A DNA stretch of 64,000 nt from Lentinus brumalis (taxonomy: Eukaryota > Basidiomycota > Agaricomycetes > Polyporales > Polyporaceae): assembly GCA_001792895.1 (NCBI GenBank), contig MARA01000001.1, positions 1,364,001 through 1,428,000 of the forward strand, given 5' to 3'. How positions within the stretch are numbered: the stretch's first letter is position 1; every line of letters starts with the position of its first letter. The notes under the pieces are model-generated. The model was given only the letters and a program-made list of their open reading frames with translations. It was not told the origin of the DNA and searched no databases. A program made the translations under genes and the position numbers. Positions 25,217 to 37,261 of the stretch are shown piece after piece.

Positions 25217-27708
25217 CTAGCGTGTGGGTCGTAAGAGTCGTGTGCAGTGGAAGTGCGGCTCGATCGTGAATGCTATCAAAGCGAAGCTCAGTAGGGACAC
25301 TGTGAGAGCACACGGCGAGCGCAGGGGATTGGGTGGGAAAGAGGCGGAGAGGCGGCAGACAGGAGAGACTGCGGGCAACGGCGTCCCTGGGCGGGGATGA
25401 AACACGGATATGGAACGACGCGGCGGGAGTTGTTGCCACAGCAGCTGGGGTGCGGGGAGGGACAGCGACGGACGTCGGCTGGGTGGGGAGACGAGCGGAC
25501 CCCCAGGCTGAAGAGCAAGAGGCCTGGAGCAGGCCATGAGTTTGCAACGAGTCCATTCTGAAGGCCACGAGCCGTCCACGCAGCGAGAGCGGAAGTACGA
25601 CTTCACGCACGAAGCCAGCGAACTCACCCCGGTCCTACCGCCGGCATCACGAGCCTCGCTCATCCCCGCGTGGCAGTGCGCATCTCGAAATGGTAAATAG
25701 CGCCACCGGGGCCACAGCACGACCGCCTGGTCACGTAGGATCGGCTGAACGATGTATCAAATCGCAGGTCACTGGTATATACCGTCTGCGAGAGCCGCAT
25801 ATACTGAACGAGAAGATCCATTAGTGAACTTCCCTCCATATCCGTCCAGCACAGGAAGCTTCTCCAGGTTGCGAGGTGAGGCCTTGTAGCCGGACGCGAA
25901 ATTGAAGATATAAACATGGTGGCAGGAAGGGAAGATCGAATGCCATCCCATTCGTCGAGACTCCGCCTTATATAGGGCAGTCCTCAGGCGGAGGAGGTAG
26001 TGATGTCATAGGGCCCACGACAAGCATCGTACATAGCTCGAGATAATCCAGAGATCTCGAGGGTCGCCGATCCTCAATTTCTACGTCGAGCGATGCGGTA
26101 TATACAGTACAGAGTTGACGTTGAAAAGTAACACTGTATCTGCGCACCATCGAACATGGCATTCATTTGCTCGCGAAGCTACGGGACGGCACGCATACAT
26201 CAGGGCCTCCTGAGATGGCTCCGCCGACGAACGAACCCAACGAACACACCCGCGCGAGGTCCACCACGTCGTCCTCGGCCGAGGTCATTCCAGGAACGGA
26301 GCCCCATGGTTCAGTCCGATGCGGGACGACCATACACGGAGATCGAGGTATCCGAAGAGCCACATGCGGATATCAGAGATGTACAATCCTGGCCTCAACT
26401 CTTGCAAGAGCCCGCGCAATTCTAAACCGCCAAAGAGGTCATGCGATACCGCCGCCGAGAGATGAGCGGGAAAGGAAGGACCGACGCTGCAGCATGACAG
26501 AGTGACGGGAAGGCGTCCGCGTTAGGGATAGGACGGGAAGACGAGGGACGTGCAGGCGAAGTGCTCGGTCTGGGAGCACCGGTGCCGACGCAGCCATGTG
26601 GTGGGACCTGGGCTACAGCAGGGACGTCCATAACACGTCCGAGCTTGAAACTCCGCAAGAACGGGAAGACGAAGACGAAGAGCGCGCAGGCGAGATGCGA
26701 GAAACGACGCCTGGAGTCACCGGTGCCGACGCAGCCACATATGGAGAGGGTGCTTGAACGTTTGAACCACGGCAGGCACGTTCCATGGCACGTCCGAGCT
26801 TGAGACTCCGGATCCCGAACCATCCTTGGCGGACTAAGTAATCCATGAGAGGGCGGACGGCCCATGCAGGAAGTGTTACTGCGAAGGATGACGGTACCGA
26901 CGTAAGAGATCCCTTGGTCTTGCTGATCTTGCCAGGAAGAGAAAGCAGAGACCCTTGTCATCATGTCAGACGGATGGAAGAAGAACGTGGGCGGAAGTAG
27001 CCTCAGTGCTGCTCTGGAGGTGCGGGATGGGAACCCGTCTTGCACCCCTTTATGAACGTTCGAACACCGACACAGCGAGGGGCAGTGACGGAACGAATAC
27101 GTACCACTTATTACACGCATGGCGGCGAGTAGAAGAGAAAGCCATTACAGCTGGCCGGCGGAAGCTACGAACTCCGCCTCGCTCGACTCACCCTGTGCTC
27201 AGCCCGTGAGGGAGAACACGTTCCCGGTGTGTCTTCGGGCCAGTACTTATTCCTACGACGTAGGGTACCTGTTCCTGCTGCGATGGGTTGAAACACATTA
27301 AGGAATGGTATGGCCCGCGCGGAAAGCGCTCACCTGCTTCCTTCGGACAAGCCATCTGGAACTTGGATAGACGTCCCCTTGGACTCTTGGACCGAGTCAT
27401 CCTAGCGGCACGTACTTCATCCACACTTCGGACGCAACGCGCAATTGCCGCCGTGCAGTTGGGGGGTTCCTCGCTCGCACGTAGTTGAGCGTATGTACCG
27501 CAGACCCAAGGGTGAGATGCAAACAGATGATTGTATTGTAGCCTGCCGATGCGACGAACCAGGGCAAACAGATGCCAATGCAAGATGCGACTGAAACAAC
27601 AGTGAAATGCGTACCGTACTGTCCGTCTATGGACCCTCCTTCTGACCACAATGCCGCATATCCCGAAAGCGGCGTTGGAACCTCCAAGCCTCCGTGTATC
27701 CATGTCGC
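25217..27708. other. Gap with no supported gene
   Basis: Open minus frames up to 232 codons occur (for example 26422-27120), but they follow an imperfect tandem duplication (26532-26815) rather than a domain. A minus-strand TATATAAGG lies at about 25968-25975, just upstream of a 60-codon frame (25951-25769). That frame starts too close to the TATA for a normal transcript, so I leave it uncalled. Confidence 0.4.
26532..26815. repeat. Imperfect tandem duplication, unit about 140-155 bp
   Basis: The 20-mer caccggtgccgacgcagcca occurs at 26577 and again at 26718. The motif cacgtccgagcttga occurs at 26634 and again at 26789. Intervening sequence aligns only loosely, so this is an old diverged two-copy repeat. 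Its origin is unknown. Confidence 0.75.
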
Positions 27709-29605
27709 TCAGACGAAGAGCGCGATGGCACCCCGTCCTTCGTCGTTCCTCCACTCGCCCTCGACCAGCACGCTGTAGTGCAAACGCGTGCAGCCCGCGA
27801 TAGGGCACCTCCACCCGTGCTCTGCCTCGATCACAGGCTTCGCCGGAGCCCTCGCGCGCGCCTTACCCTTGCCTTTCGCAGAGTACGCAGCCGCGAACTC
27901 AGCAGCAGGTATACCTGGGGGCCCGCGTCCTCGACGCCTTCCGCCACGCTGACGCGATGGGGGCTCCGGCACCTGCACGGCGGAGGATCCCTCGCCTGCA
28001 TGCGAGGGCGATACGTCGGCCGCAGCGCGAGCACGCGAACGGAGGCGTGACCGTATCGAGTTATCCTCGGCGGCCTCGTCGGTCAACGCGGGGCGTTTGG
28101 GAGGCTCGTCAGGTTCGAGAGGCTCCGCGGCCTTCCGCTTGCCCTTCCGGTCTGTCGTCGACGGTGCCGCAGCAAGGTCAGCGGATTGGTCGTCTTCGCG
28201 CTGGCAGGATTGCGCGGTGAAGACCTGAGGATCCGCGCGTGCCTTGCCCTTGCCCTTGCCCTTGTCCGTGTACTCCTCAGCAGGTGGTTCCACAGGGACA
28301 GGCGGAGGCGGCGTAATGAGGTCCGCTATACACTTCCCGTCCAGCATGTGACCACAACGCAGCGCCCAGACCCTGTATTGCTTGCGCACCTCCTCAGGCG
28401 CACCTTCCGGCGCGGCCAACACCAGAGGGTCGAGACAACGAGCACATACCAGCGTCGTCTCAATGGCCGCTGCGCTGGACGACGAGCTCGAGGCGCTGCT
28501 GGGACCAGCATCCGTTGGAGAAGTTTCGCGCAAAGGGGGACCATCTACAGGTGCGAAGTCGTAGGTGAAACCAGGCGCGACTTTGTCTGGATGGGTGTAA
28601 GACGGTCTGTAGTGCACAGGCTTCTCGGGACTTTGATGCGTGGGTACTGGAACTCGAAGTCAGGAAAATAAGGATCTTCGTCGGGGAAGGGTGACAGATG
28701 GCGACCAGCGTCCTGAGGGGCGTCCTCGTTGGTGAACGGCCAGAACCGCTGCCACCTGCGTAGACCGCCCACTCCAGCGGTATCTTCTGGAGCATTGGAG
28801 TTCTGCCGGTAGCTCGAGATGCGCCTGTAGATCTCAGCGAAAGATGGAATGTTGAAGTGGTTGCGCGGCTGTTCCCCCGCTGTTGCCGATTTGCCTCCGC
28901 AATGCGGCTTTGACGATTGAGAGCAAGTATCGCCCCACCGAAACCCATCGCAGGCTGATGGTGCGAACGCGGAGCAGCGGCCGGCGCGGGGACTGAGGAG
29001 TTGCGTGGCGGCAAGCGTGGGAGGGACGCCATAGACTCAAATGGCAGGGGTTGGTCGCTGGGACGGATGATGGGGGGTGGAGGACCAGCAGGGGCACCCA
29101 GAGGACGACGGCGCACAGGAAACGACGCTTGTGATACGAGATGCCGCGGTAACGAGGGGACAGCGGGAGTATGGCCTCGTAGGGGCGGGGGTGGTGGTGG
29201 TGAAACGAGTCGCGAGCGGCCTCCTGTGATACCTTAGTCAAGCCATCCACAAAGAAGACGAAGACAAAGAGACGCACCAGAAGAACCTGAAGCTGCGCTT
29301 GACATTACTACATCTTCGTCGTCGCTGTCGAGCACAATGACTTCTTCTGCCCTTGTACTCGTGGAGGGACCTGCCTGGGCGCTAGCAGTGGTGTGCGAGC
29401 GTCTGCTGGCCGATCGACTGCTCGAGCTGAGCGAGAAGCCCATGTAAACCAAGCCGTCCTCGTCCAAATTTCGCTGTCTTTCTGGATAGAGACCCGTCCG
29501 AGTGAACCCTGAGAAGACTACGTCGTCGTCCTCGTAAGCGTCGACATCGATGACGTCTGTTGCTTGTGGCGGGAGGACCGCCGACATCGTCTCTGTCGCA
29601 GACAT
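27709..29605 (-). CDS. RING-like zinc-finger protein with acidic SUMO-interaction-like motifs (frame broken)
   Basis: The first exon starts at 29605 (MSATETMSAVLPPQ). It has two acidic hydrophobic patches, TDVIDVDAYEDDD and EEVIVLDSDDEDVV, which match SUMO-interaction motifs. After a GTGCGT...CACAG intron comes a Pro/Arg-rich part. The last block (28617-27709) holds a split RING-like finger: CARC, then LRCGHMLDGKC, a basic insert of about 160 residues, and finally GWRCPIAGC. The fifth canonical ligand is Asp instead of Cys, which some RING proteins tolerate. RING plus SUMO-interaction motifs is the layout of SUMO-targeted ubiquitin ligases (Slx8/RNF4 type); that role is inference. Reading needs one extra G at 28874-28878 and one extra C near 28627, so the gene is either damaged or mis-sequenced. 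Confidence 0.7.
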
Positions 29606-30143
29606 GCGTGAGAATAGAGGGCGGTTTCAGAGAGGAGATTAAGGTAGTGGATGAGGGAGAAGAGGCGGAAGTCGTCGACGTCGCGTGGAATGGCGGTGGA
29701 GAGGTTGAGGGGACCGGGAAAAGGCTGCGCGCCGCTTACCAATCGCCTTATTCGGAAACAGTGCCGCTCTGGATCAGACGCCCGTTGCTCTCCCTGTGTT
29801 GTAACCTCGACATAGATCCGCCTACCCGCAGTCGTACCACTTACCTTGCGCTGTATCTGTGCATGTCGGCACCATGGTGGAAGAATCGAACTGTTGTGAT
29901 TCAGACATCTGATTTTCAGAATGTTTCCAAGCGGCAAGCCTGGGGCAAGCCTCGCACACTGACGTGTGGCCCAAGTTCATGGGGCCGACTTCCTAAATGA
30001 ACTGATCGGATACCGTCCACGTGCGCAGCATTCCACTCCTGTTACATCCCGTCAGTACCTTCCCATCCAACCGAGCAAGCTCAGAGTTCAGACTCACATT
30101 CTGTGACTTGACAGGGTGGTCAGTTTTGAATTTACCGGACGCA
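29606..30143. promoter_or_regulatory. Divergent promoter region between RING-like and aldo-keto reductase genes
   Basis: The 538-base interval separates two ATGs pointing away from each other, so it must hold both promoters. No core element is convincing. Confidence 0.4.
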
Positions 30144-31586
30144 ATGGCACTCACGAAGGATACGAAGCTGAAGGTGGGGTTAATAAGGCTTGCTGGTGCA
30201 CTGATTCCGCTGATACGAGTCCTCGATCTTCTGCTGCACACCAGCTGCACGACGGAAATGAAATCCATATTATCGGGTTCGGTAAGGACTCCGTTCATTC
30301 TAACGGTGCTGCCATGCGCACAAGCTCCGGCTTGCTGATTCTCGACCTTCTGATGTAGGCACTTACGAGATGGAAGGCAAAGAAGCCTATAACGCCGTGC
30401 GATGGGCCCTCGAGGTACGTCAACATGCTCTACCTAATAGGCTGCAACGAAGCTGACGATCGCGGAACGGATCGGGTTAGTCTGGATATCGCCATATCGT
30501 ACGCAGACGTCCTTCTCCAGGATGCGACGCCTGCTGACAATCACCTGGTGCGGCTTCTTGGCTATCGTGCAGGACTCCGCCGAATGGTACGAAAACGAGG
30601 CCGAGTGCGGCCGCGCCATCCTCGATTTTTGCAAGGCCACGGGCACTCCGCGTGAGGAGATATTCTTCACGACGAAGCTGAAGGAAAACAAAGGCTTCGC
30701 ACACGCAAAGGCATCGGTCAAGAGGTCCTTGGATGCGTGTGGGCTGGGGTACATTGACCTCTATCTCATTCACTCCCCAATTGGCGGACCGCAGAGCCGT
30801 GCAGAGAACTGGAAGGCGTTGATCGAGGCTAAGAAGGAGGGCCTCGTCCGCAGTATCGGCGTGAGCACCTACGGCCTCAAGCACCTCCAGGAAATGGTCC
30901 ACTCCGGATTGGAGTTGCCCGTCGTGAATCAGGTGCGCACTTTGCCATTCCTTGACTGTGAAGAGTTCACGGTATAGGTACCGTTCCCGCGACATGTACG
31001 CTCATGTGAACTTTCTAGATCGACCTTCATCCCTTCATGACTCGAACGGAGATTGTAGCGTTCTGCAGGAAGCACGGAATAGCGTTGGAGGTAATGTATC
31101 CATTTTCATGCGTCTTCGCGCCGACCATCCGGTTGGGGGTCGCTCACAGGCTGACTCAACGGGGCGTTTTGTAACAGGCCTGGGCACCGCTGGTTCGCGG
31201 TCTTCGGTTCCGCCATCCCAAGATTGTTTCGCTTGCACAGAAGTACAAGAAGGAACCCGCGCAGGTGCTGCTCCGGTATTCCCTGCAGAAGGTCAGGATT
31301 CCTCGCCCCTATGTCTCTGCACCCGCTCCGGTGCCTGCTGCGATCGAAGATAGTATACTAACGTTAACGTTCAGGGGTTCGTCGCCATCCCGAAGTCCTC
31401 GTCGAAGGCGAGGATTCAGTCCAATCTGCAGGTGTTCGACTTCGAGCTTTCCGAACAAGAGATCGCGGATCTGGACGCGTTAGACGAATGTGCGTGTCTC
31501 GATAGATCGGATAACGGCTTGTCGCCGTATGTTCACACCATTTCACAGATCTTGTCACGGACTGGGACCCGACCACAACTCCTTGA
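30144..31586 (+). CDS. Aldo-keto reductase
   Basis: This is an NADPH-dependent carbonyl reductase of the AKR superfamily, cytosolic by its lack of signals. Nine exons join in frame: 30144-30173 (MALTKDTKLK), 30245-30281, 30359-30414, an 18-nt exon 30481-30498, 30573-30932, 31019-31090, 31178-31291, 31375-31489 and 31549-31586. The spliced protein is about 280 residues. It has IIGFGTYEM, the catalytic Asp and Tyr in GYRHIDSAEWYENE, the Lys in FTTKLKEN, the His in YLIHSP, and the cofactor-binding IPKSSSKARIQSN. The physiological substrate is unknown. The micro-exon carries only SGYRHI, directly before the catalytic Asp. No frame break was found, unlike its neighbours on either side. Confidence 0.93.
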
Positions 31587-31712
31587 AGTCTACAAGAGTA
31601 GAACGGTATCCATACAATAGTAGCCATCGCGAAAATAAGTAAACCTAGACTGCATGAACGCACATAACCCCGAGTCCTGAAGCAGACAGAATGAAGACAA
31701 TAAAGGGTTAAC

Positions 31713-33343
31713 CTAGCCAGGTTCAGAGTTATACTCTGGCGGGACGTGCGGTCTAGGACGAGGTCCCTGTGCGAAGGCGGTCACAATGGTCACCCGCTCC
31801 GAGACCAGTATCTCCTCCGGCGGCGCATTAGGAGTAAATCCAACCGCGGTGAGCGGATACAAGACTACTTCATACTACAACATAGCGTCAGACGGACGGG
31901 AACCGATCAAAGTGGATGCTCACGCACCTCATGGCCATAGTGCAGTATCTGGCAGCCGGGAACCAGGTCTTCTGGAACCATGATCTCTCCCGCAAAGACC
32001 TTGGCTGTGGCAATAAAATGAGCTGCATCCACAGGTGCACGCCACCATGACGCATTACCGCGATCATAGCATTTCATTGTGGTCTGTTCTGTGAGCCTGC
32101 GCGAGAAGCGCGTTGTCTCCGGAGGATCTCCGAAAGTGATGCGCTGAACAAGCGCGATGTGCAAGGAGGCCGGCGTAATCATGTCAAGGAATTGCTCGTT
32201 AGCAGCCTCGACGGACAGGACCAGGTGGATGAGCCCCCTCGCGTATACGTTAGCTAGAAGAGGTGATTAGCGGCCTGCCTCATAAGCTTCACAGATGGGA
32301 CCTACAGGTCTCGAGATGGATAACTACATATGAAGTTCGTCAGTACGGCTCCGTTGCGCCGGACGAAAGACGAACATACTCGACAATGCGCCGTGACAGC
32401 CACCGTTTTGAAGAGCACACCATCCACGGTCACAGGTTCCAGTGTCTTCCATCCCGCGGGATCACCAACCGGTCCCACGACTGGTGTATTCTGCTGGTAC
32501 GCGAGCTGACGTAGGATTGTCGGCGCGCTGGGACGTGCAAGAGGGACATATTTGAACGGCACGACTAGCCTGTACTTATCAGTCAGCAACCGCCATCACT
32601 CGCGGCAGAGGAGAAACGCGCACTTGCCGCCCGAACGGAATCCGCCTCGGCTTACCCGCACTACGAGCGAGTATTCAACGTGGACATCGGACTGGAGATC
32701 CGAGAAACTTGGAGGTAGTCGGTATGTCTGCCGTTGTGATTGCCCCTCCATGTCGACCGAGGACAGTATGCTGACGCCTTTCGGGAGATGAAATGAGTAC
32801 GGCCATTCATGCTGACCGGCGCCGAGCTTCACGCGCCTCAACAGGCTTGGTAGAGAGTTCTGCGCGGCTGCTGAGAACAGAGGCCGAGAAACGTGAAGGA
32901 AGTTGGCGGTGGTATGGGAGAAGATGGTTAATCGGCCGTAAAGCTACGAATTACGTTAGTGGACACGGCCTTACGGAGGAAAGATGGATGTACGCTTCAC
33001 GTTCGGCGGTAGTATGGGGTATGCGAGGGTAGCTCACATCTATGCTTATCTGGTCCATGACTTCTTGCTTCTCCAACGTAAGTCTGACGGACCCGGTGAC
33101 GTTCCCTCCTGGATAGAACGTCGGTTGTTCGTCATCGGATGCGGCCCGGCTGGTCACGACGAGGGTTAGCCATCGTGCACCAGTCTTCTTAGTCTCCAGA
33201 TGGAAATTGTGCTGCTGCTCTGCGGGAGGAATGTCCCACTCGGTGTTGGTGGTGCGGGTGTACGTAGGAAGGTCTTGAGCGACATCAAGGTGAGAGTTCG
33301 AGGAGGAGTCAGAGGGATAAGCGGGCAAGGACGGCGTTGACAT
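31713..33343 (-). CDS. Arrestin-fold protein, frame disturbed
   Basis: Minus-strand exons encode an arrestin-like beta-sandwich protein: MSTPSLPAYPSDSSS and LPTYTRT at the start, FYPGGNVTGSVRLTLEKQEV of the N-lobe, then WPYSFHLPKGV, YRLPPSFSDL, VEYSLVVRVSRG, YRLVVPFKYVPLARP, and finally YEVVLYPLTAV to GPRPRPHVPPEYNSEPG. Fungal arrestin-related proteins act as adaptors for endocytosis or signalling, but no PPxY motif for Rsp5 binding was clear here, so the role is open. The block YTRGGLIHLVLSVEA is in frame only if one base is added to the 5-base run at 32234-32238. The junction near 32630 is also unclear: it needs a GC...AG intron plus another missing base, or an unusual splice. It is either a damaged gene or a sequencing artefact. 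Confidence 0.8.
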
Positions 33344-35521
33344 GAGGCGCGCCCGAAGTCGAAGACTGCCACAGTCGCCGCTGCCAAATTTGTATCGGAC
33401 GGAACAGAGTCGCGATGTCGTGGGTAGAATAAAAAAGGTGTTCCGACGTGTGCATCCTAAGTAGAGGATCTTGTCAATGTTACGGTACCGATTCTCGTGC
33501 CCGCAGCCCAGGGTTGTTCTGAGTCACAGAGTAGCTTGCCAGTGTAGCGCGTTATGAGTTATTTCTGTCCGAACAGTCAACTTACGATAGTCCCGATGCT
33601 ACATCAGACCGCAGAGCACATTCCCGACGATGTGGGCCTAGGCTATATTGCAGATGCTGAGGCTGTCAAGCTTGGTCTGTAGAGGAGGGAACTTGAGTCG
33701 GAGGAGGTGCGTAACGCTCTCCGAGCCGTTGTGGCGCTTTCTCACAGCCGACGTTTGATCGGACTTGAGATTGCCGACGCGCCGACTCCGGCTAGCGCAC
33801 TTCTCTTTGCCAACAACCACAACCTTCTATTTCCATTCCGAAGAGAGACCCTGTCTGCGTGCATCCACAAGTGCTGTTGGTCCTAGCCTCCGTAGCCGAC
33901 CATTATAGGAAGGCGGGACAGAAGCAATCCTTGCGGTTGTCATCACTAGCTCAACGCGGGCACTGCGTCCTTATAACATTTCTATAGTGTCGGTGCGGGC
34001 ATACTGAATGTGGCCAAGTCACTGCACACGCGGCCGCGTTCACCGTTTGCCTTACAGTCATGGACATCGTCGACACGGTCAATCCAGGTAAGTACAGTCC
34101 TCGCATCACGTCGTGCTGGGTCATATCGCGCGCAGAGCGTCGGTGACGGTGCTGTGGAGATCACCGTGGCTGGTCCTTGCGTGTCATACAGGTAGCTCTC
34201 GCGGGAACGCTGCTGTCCAGGTGAGAATCTCCTTGTTCACTTTGAGGGTGATATTCAATTCGTATATTGAGCAGCTGTCAACATCGGCGAACAACGCCTC
34301 GTGTAGCCCGTCATGCCATCGCTCCCGATGCGCATTATGTGCACTTGCCGGCCGCCTGAACACGCTGTCTAAATGTGATAGGCTCGGTATGCATCATGAG
34401 GCAGCTCGCCAGTGGATGTGTCCGGCACTACGGCGCGACACACGCTGGGGTCAAGTGCGTCCCTGCAAAGAAAGGCATGCAGAACTGGTCCCATGCGGGC
34501 ATCCTATGTCGAGCCTTCGCCATTGGGCCTTGACCCTCATAAGCGCGGATTTTGACCGCTTCACACGGGTATGTACATGTTTTCGTTGTCAGACAGAAGA
34601 GGATGCCGATAACTCATCATGACTTCTATCAGATGGGATCGCGGTCTGTGGAGTGCCCACCAAGAAGGTGCTCTCAATCCCGCTCCTGGCTCTGCACACA
34701 GTGCTGTACGGCCGCAGGCCGCTTCTGCCGCCTTGAGTCACTATGCTTACAGGTTACGGGCCAAGATAGTCCTCTTTCACATCCCCAGCAGGACTGGCGC
34801 GACAGGTATACGTACGTCTTCACTGCCAGGGAATTCGTCGAGGCTGCCGTTGCTGCCTCACATGCTGCGCATGTACGCACAAAGCAATTTCGGCGTCTGT
34901 GCCGTCCTGGGAAAGGACGCATCGATGCATCTAGGTTACATCCGTCAAGCCTTTGCCAGCTACGAACCCGCAGGCACCTTCCCGGCGAATGCGCTACTCT
35001 TTCCTTACGCGCTGTCCGCGGGTCTAGAGGGCATCCGACGTCTCGACCTTATCCCAACCTTCGGTCACTCTTGGACCATCTATTATCCGCGAGATTTTCT
35101 CGGAATATAGCTGGCAAGTACGGTGCGTTTGCCTTTCCATGACGTCGAGACTGAAGGAAGCTGAAGGGCGCTCCAGCAACGATGGGGCTTCTCGATCAGT
35201 GGACGCCGTTTGTTGCGAGCGAGACCCTCAATTTCTGGCAACGCTTCTCCCGTAGCCCTGCGGTGTGCGCACGCTCTACCTCCGCCAGATCTGCGTACGT
35301 ACACGTGGGGTGCTATCCCCGTGGAAAGGCGAAGGTTGCGAGCGTCCTCGTCCCTTCCTGGAGGTCTGTCATTTACGACCCTCGGCGCGGCAGGTTGTCG
35401 CGCGTAGCCGGAGTATAAAGCCACGTAAAATTCATGATGTTCCACCTCCGTCACCTCTCGATACCCTCGTGCCCCGATCCGTCGCCCTCGAGGCAGCCCC
35501 TCTTCGATCGTGCCGCTAGAC
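33344..35521. other. Gap with possible gene fragments
   Basis: On the plus strand, pieces that read like protein sit in different frames between about 33990 and 35110. Examples are MDIVDTVNP next to a good GTAAGT donor (about 34059-34087), KKVLSIPLLALHTVLYGRRP (about 34660-34725) and RRLDLIPTFGHSWTIYYP (about 35037-35090). No family was recognised and no consistent exon chain could be built, so no gene is called. Confidence 0.35.
35414..35420 (+). promoter_or_regulatory. TATA box of sesquiterpene synthase 1
   Basis: TATAAAG lies 108 bases before the ATG at 35522. The spacing is nearly the same as for the paralogue at 50081. Confidence 0.6.
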
Positions 35522-36689
35522 ATGTCCTGCACCTCTCCCTCATTCATCCTGCCGGATCTCCTGGACGACTGCAAGCAGTACCCGCTCAGATGCAATCCAC
35601 ATTGCGAAGCCGTCGCCCGGGCGTCGGAAGCATGGCTGCTCGCTGAGGCCAACTTCTCGCCGAAGAAGCAACGGGCGTTCCTGCGTCTCCTGGCGGGGGA
35701 GCTGACTGCGTCGTGCTACCCCGACACGGACGCGACACGTCTCCGGGTATCATCGGACTTCATGAATTTCCTCTTCACCCTCGACGACTGGTCGGACGAG
35801 TTCAGCACTCAAGACACCTACGGGCTAGCAGAGTGCGTCATGCGCGCCCTCGACGATCCGGAGGGCTTCGAGACGGAAAAGGCTGCGGGAAAGCTGGCCA
35901 AAAGGTATGCATACTTCCATCTCAACGGCATTGTGTGTATTTGTGTGCGGATCCACGCTGATGCAGGGCATGCTTTCCTGCTGCGTGGCGCGCAGCTTCT
36001 CCAGCCGGTTCCGACAGACGGCGGGGCCGGGGTGCACCGCCCGCTTCATGGAGACAATGGACCTCTTCTTTGGGGCTGTCGCGCAGCAGGCCGGCGACCG
36101 GGCGCGCGGCGACGTGCCGTCCTTAGAAGAGTATGTGGCGCTCCGGTGGGACACCAGCGGATGCAAGCCATGCTTCGCCCTTATCGAGTACGCCGCTGGT
36201 ATCGACCTTCCTGAAGACGTTGCCTACCATGACCGGATACGCGATCTCGAACATGCTGCTAACGCGGTCATCTCGTGGTCAAATGTGCGTTCCACTCCCT
36301 TTCTGGTGTACCAGCTTGCTGACAAGCCCGTCTCCGGCATCGATGTTTAGGATCTGTTCTCGTACAGCGTCGAGCAAGCTCGCGGCGATACGCACAACAT
36401 GATCGCAGTGCTCATGCAGCAACACGGTCTCGGTCTGCAAGAAGCCGTTGACTACGTCGGGCAGCTCTGCAAGCAGTCCGTCGAGTTCTTCGAGACCACG
36501 CGGATACAGCTACCGTCATGGGATCCTGAGACCGACCGGGATGTGCAGGCGTACGTCCAAGGTCTCCAGGATTGGATGGTCGGCGCTCTTCACTGGAGCT
36601 TCCACAGTGGGCGGTATTTCGGCGACGAGGGCACCGCGGTGATGAAGCATCGGATCGTGACCCTGTTGCCGACGCAGCCCAAGTCGTGA
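35522..36689 (+). CDS. Sesquiterpene synthase 1 (class I terpene cyclase)
   Basis: Three exons (35522-35904, 35996-36284, 36351-36689) give 336 residues, the usual size for fungal sesquiterpene synthases. These soluble enzymes ionise farnesyl diphosphate and cyclise it. The Asp-rich metal-binding motif is FTLDDWSDEF, preceded by SSDFMNFL. The NSE triad is complete in SNDLFSYSVEQ, and the C-terminal Arg-Tyr pair is present in GRYFGDEG. No signal peptide or membrane helix is seen. The product cannot be predicted from motifs. Exon 2 is 289 nt in both this gene and the paralogue at 48819-50081. Exon 3 (339 nt) equals that gene's last two exons combined. No P450, oxidase or transferase was recognised next to it; the WOPR regulator is 4.5 kb away. 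The start was chosen as the first ATG after the TATA element. Confidence 0.95.
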
Positions 36690-37261
36690 CTCGTGTATCG
36701 CTGGGTTGGGTGGGTATGTTCCCTGTTGAGCGGCTCCCGCCTCCCAGCGACCTAGGCGTCCGGCTTCATGCCGCGGCCCTCCTGAGAACGAGTTCCTTCC
36801 ATGAATCGATCTTCACCACTTCTTTAGGCATGCAGACACTTCTCTATGACGGACACATGACCTTCCCGACGCAAGACCTCACGAGAAAATTATGATAAGC
36901 CGATCTTCCTATTCCTCTCCTCGCATGACCATACACTCAACATCTTCTCTACGTTCTGACACTTTATGACCTACTTACGACCTATTTAACTTAGTACGCC
37001 ACGATTCCGCAGGAGATGCTCCGCCCGATCGTCTTTATATGTGTATGTGCACAAATGCCTCACTATATGGAATGTTTATGGTACCAGACGGACGCTTGTT
37101 CGACATGCCCGCCTACGTTGATGGATCTGGTAAATCTGAGCCCAGATACACTAAGTTCCTGTTGGTGATACAATATTAGGCCGACTTCTTCTCCGGTTAC
37201 TTGACCATGAGCCTCTTCGACGGTCGACCCAGCTACCGAGGACATCGGTTACCCTTGCCAA
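36690..37261. other. Convergent intergenic region
   Basis: It lies between the 3' ends of sesquiterpene synthase 1 and NAS6 and should contain both terminators. No other feature was seen. Confidence 0.4.

Noticed and set aside
25217..25720. Minus frames of 151 and 167 codons upstream of the CxxC protein
   Set aside because: They overlap each other in different frames, are Pro/Ser/Arg-rich, and the clean ATG at 25216 lies at their end; more likely 5' UTR.
25769..25951. 60-codon minus frame 20 bases below a TATATAAGG
   Set aside because: The start codon would sit at or before the expected transcription start, and no second exon was found.
27188..27814. 208-codon minus frame
   Set aside because: It overlaps the RING-like gene 3' end in another frame and shows no domain.
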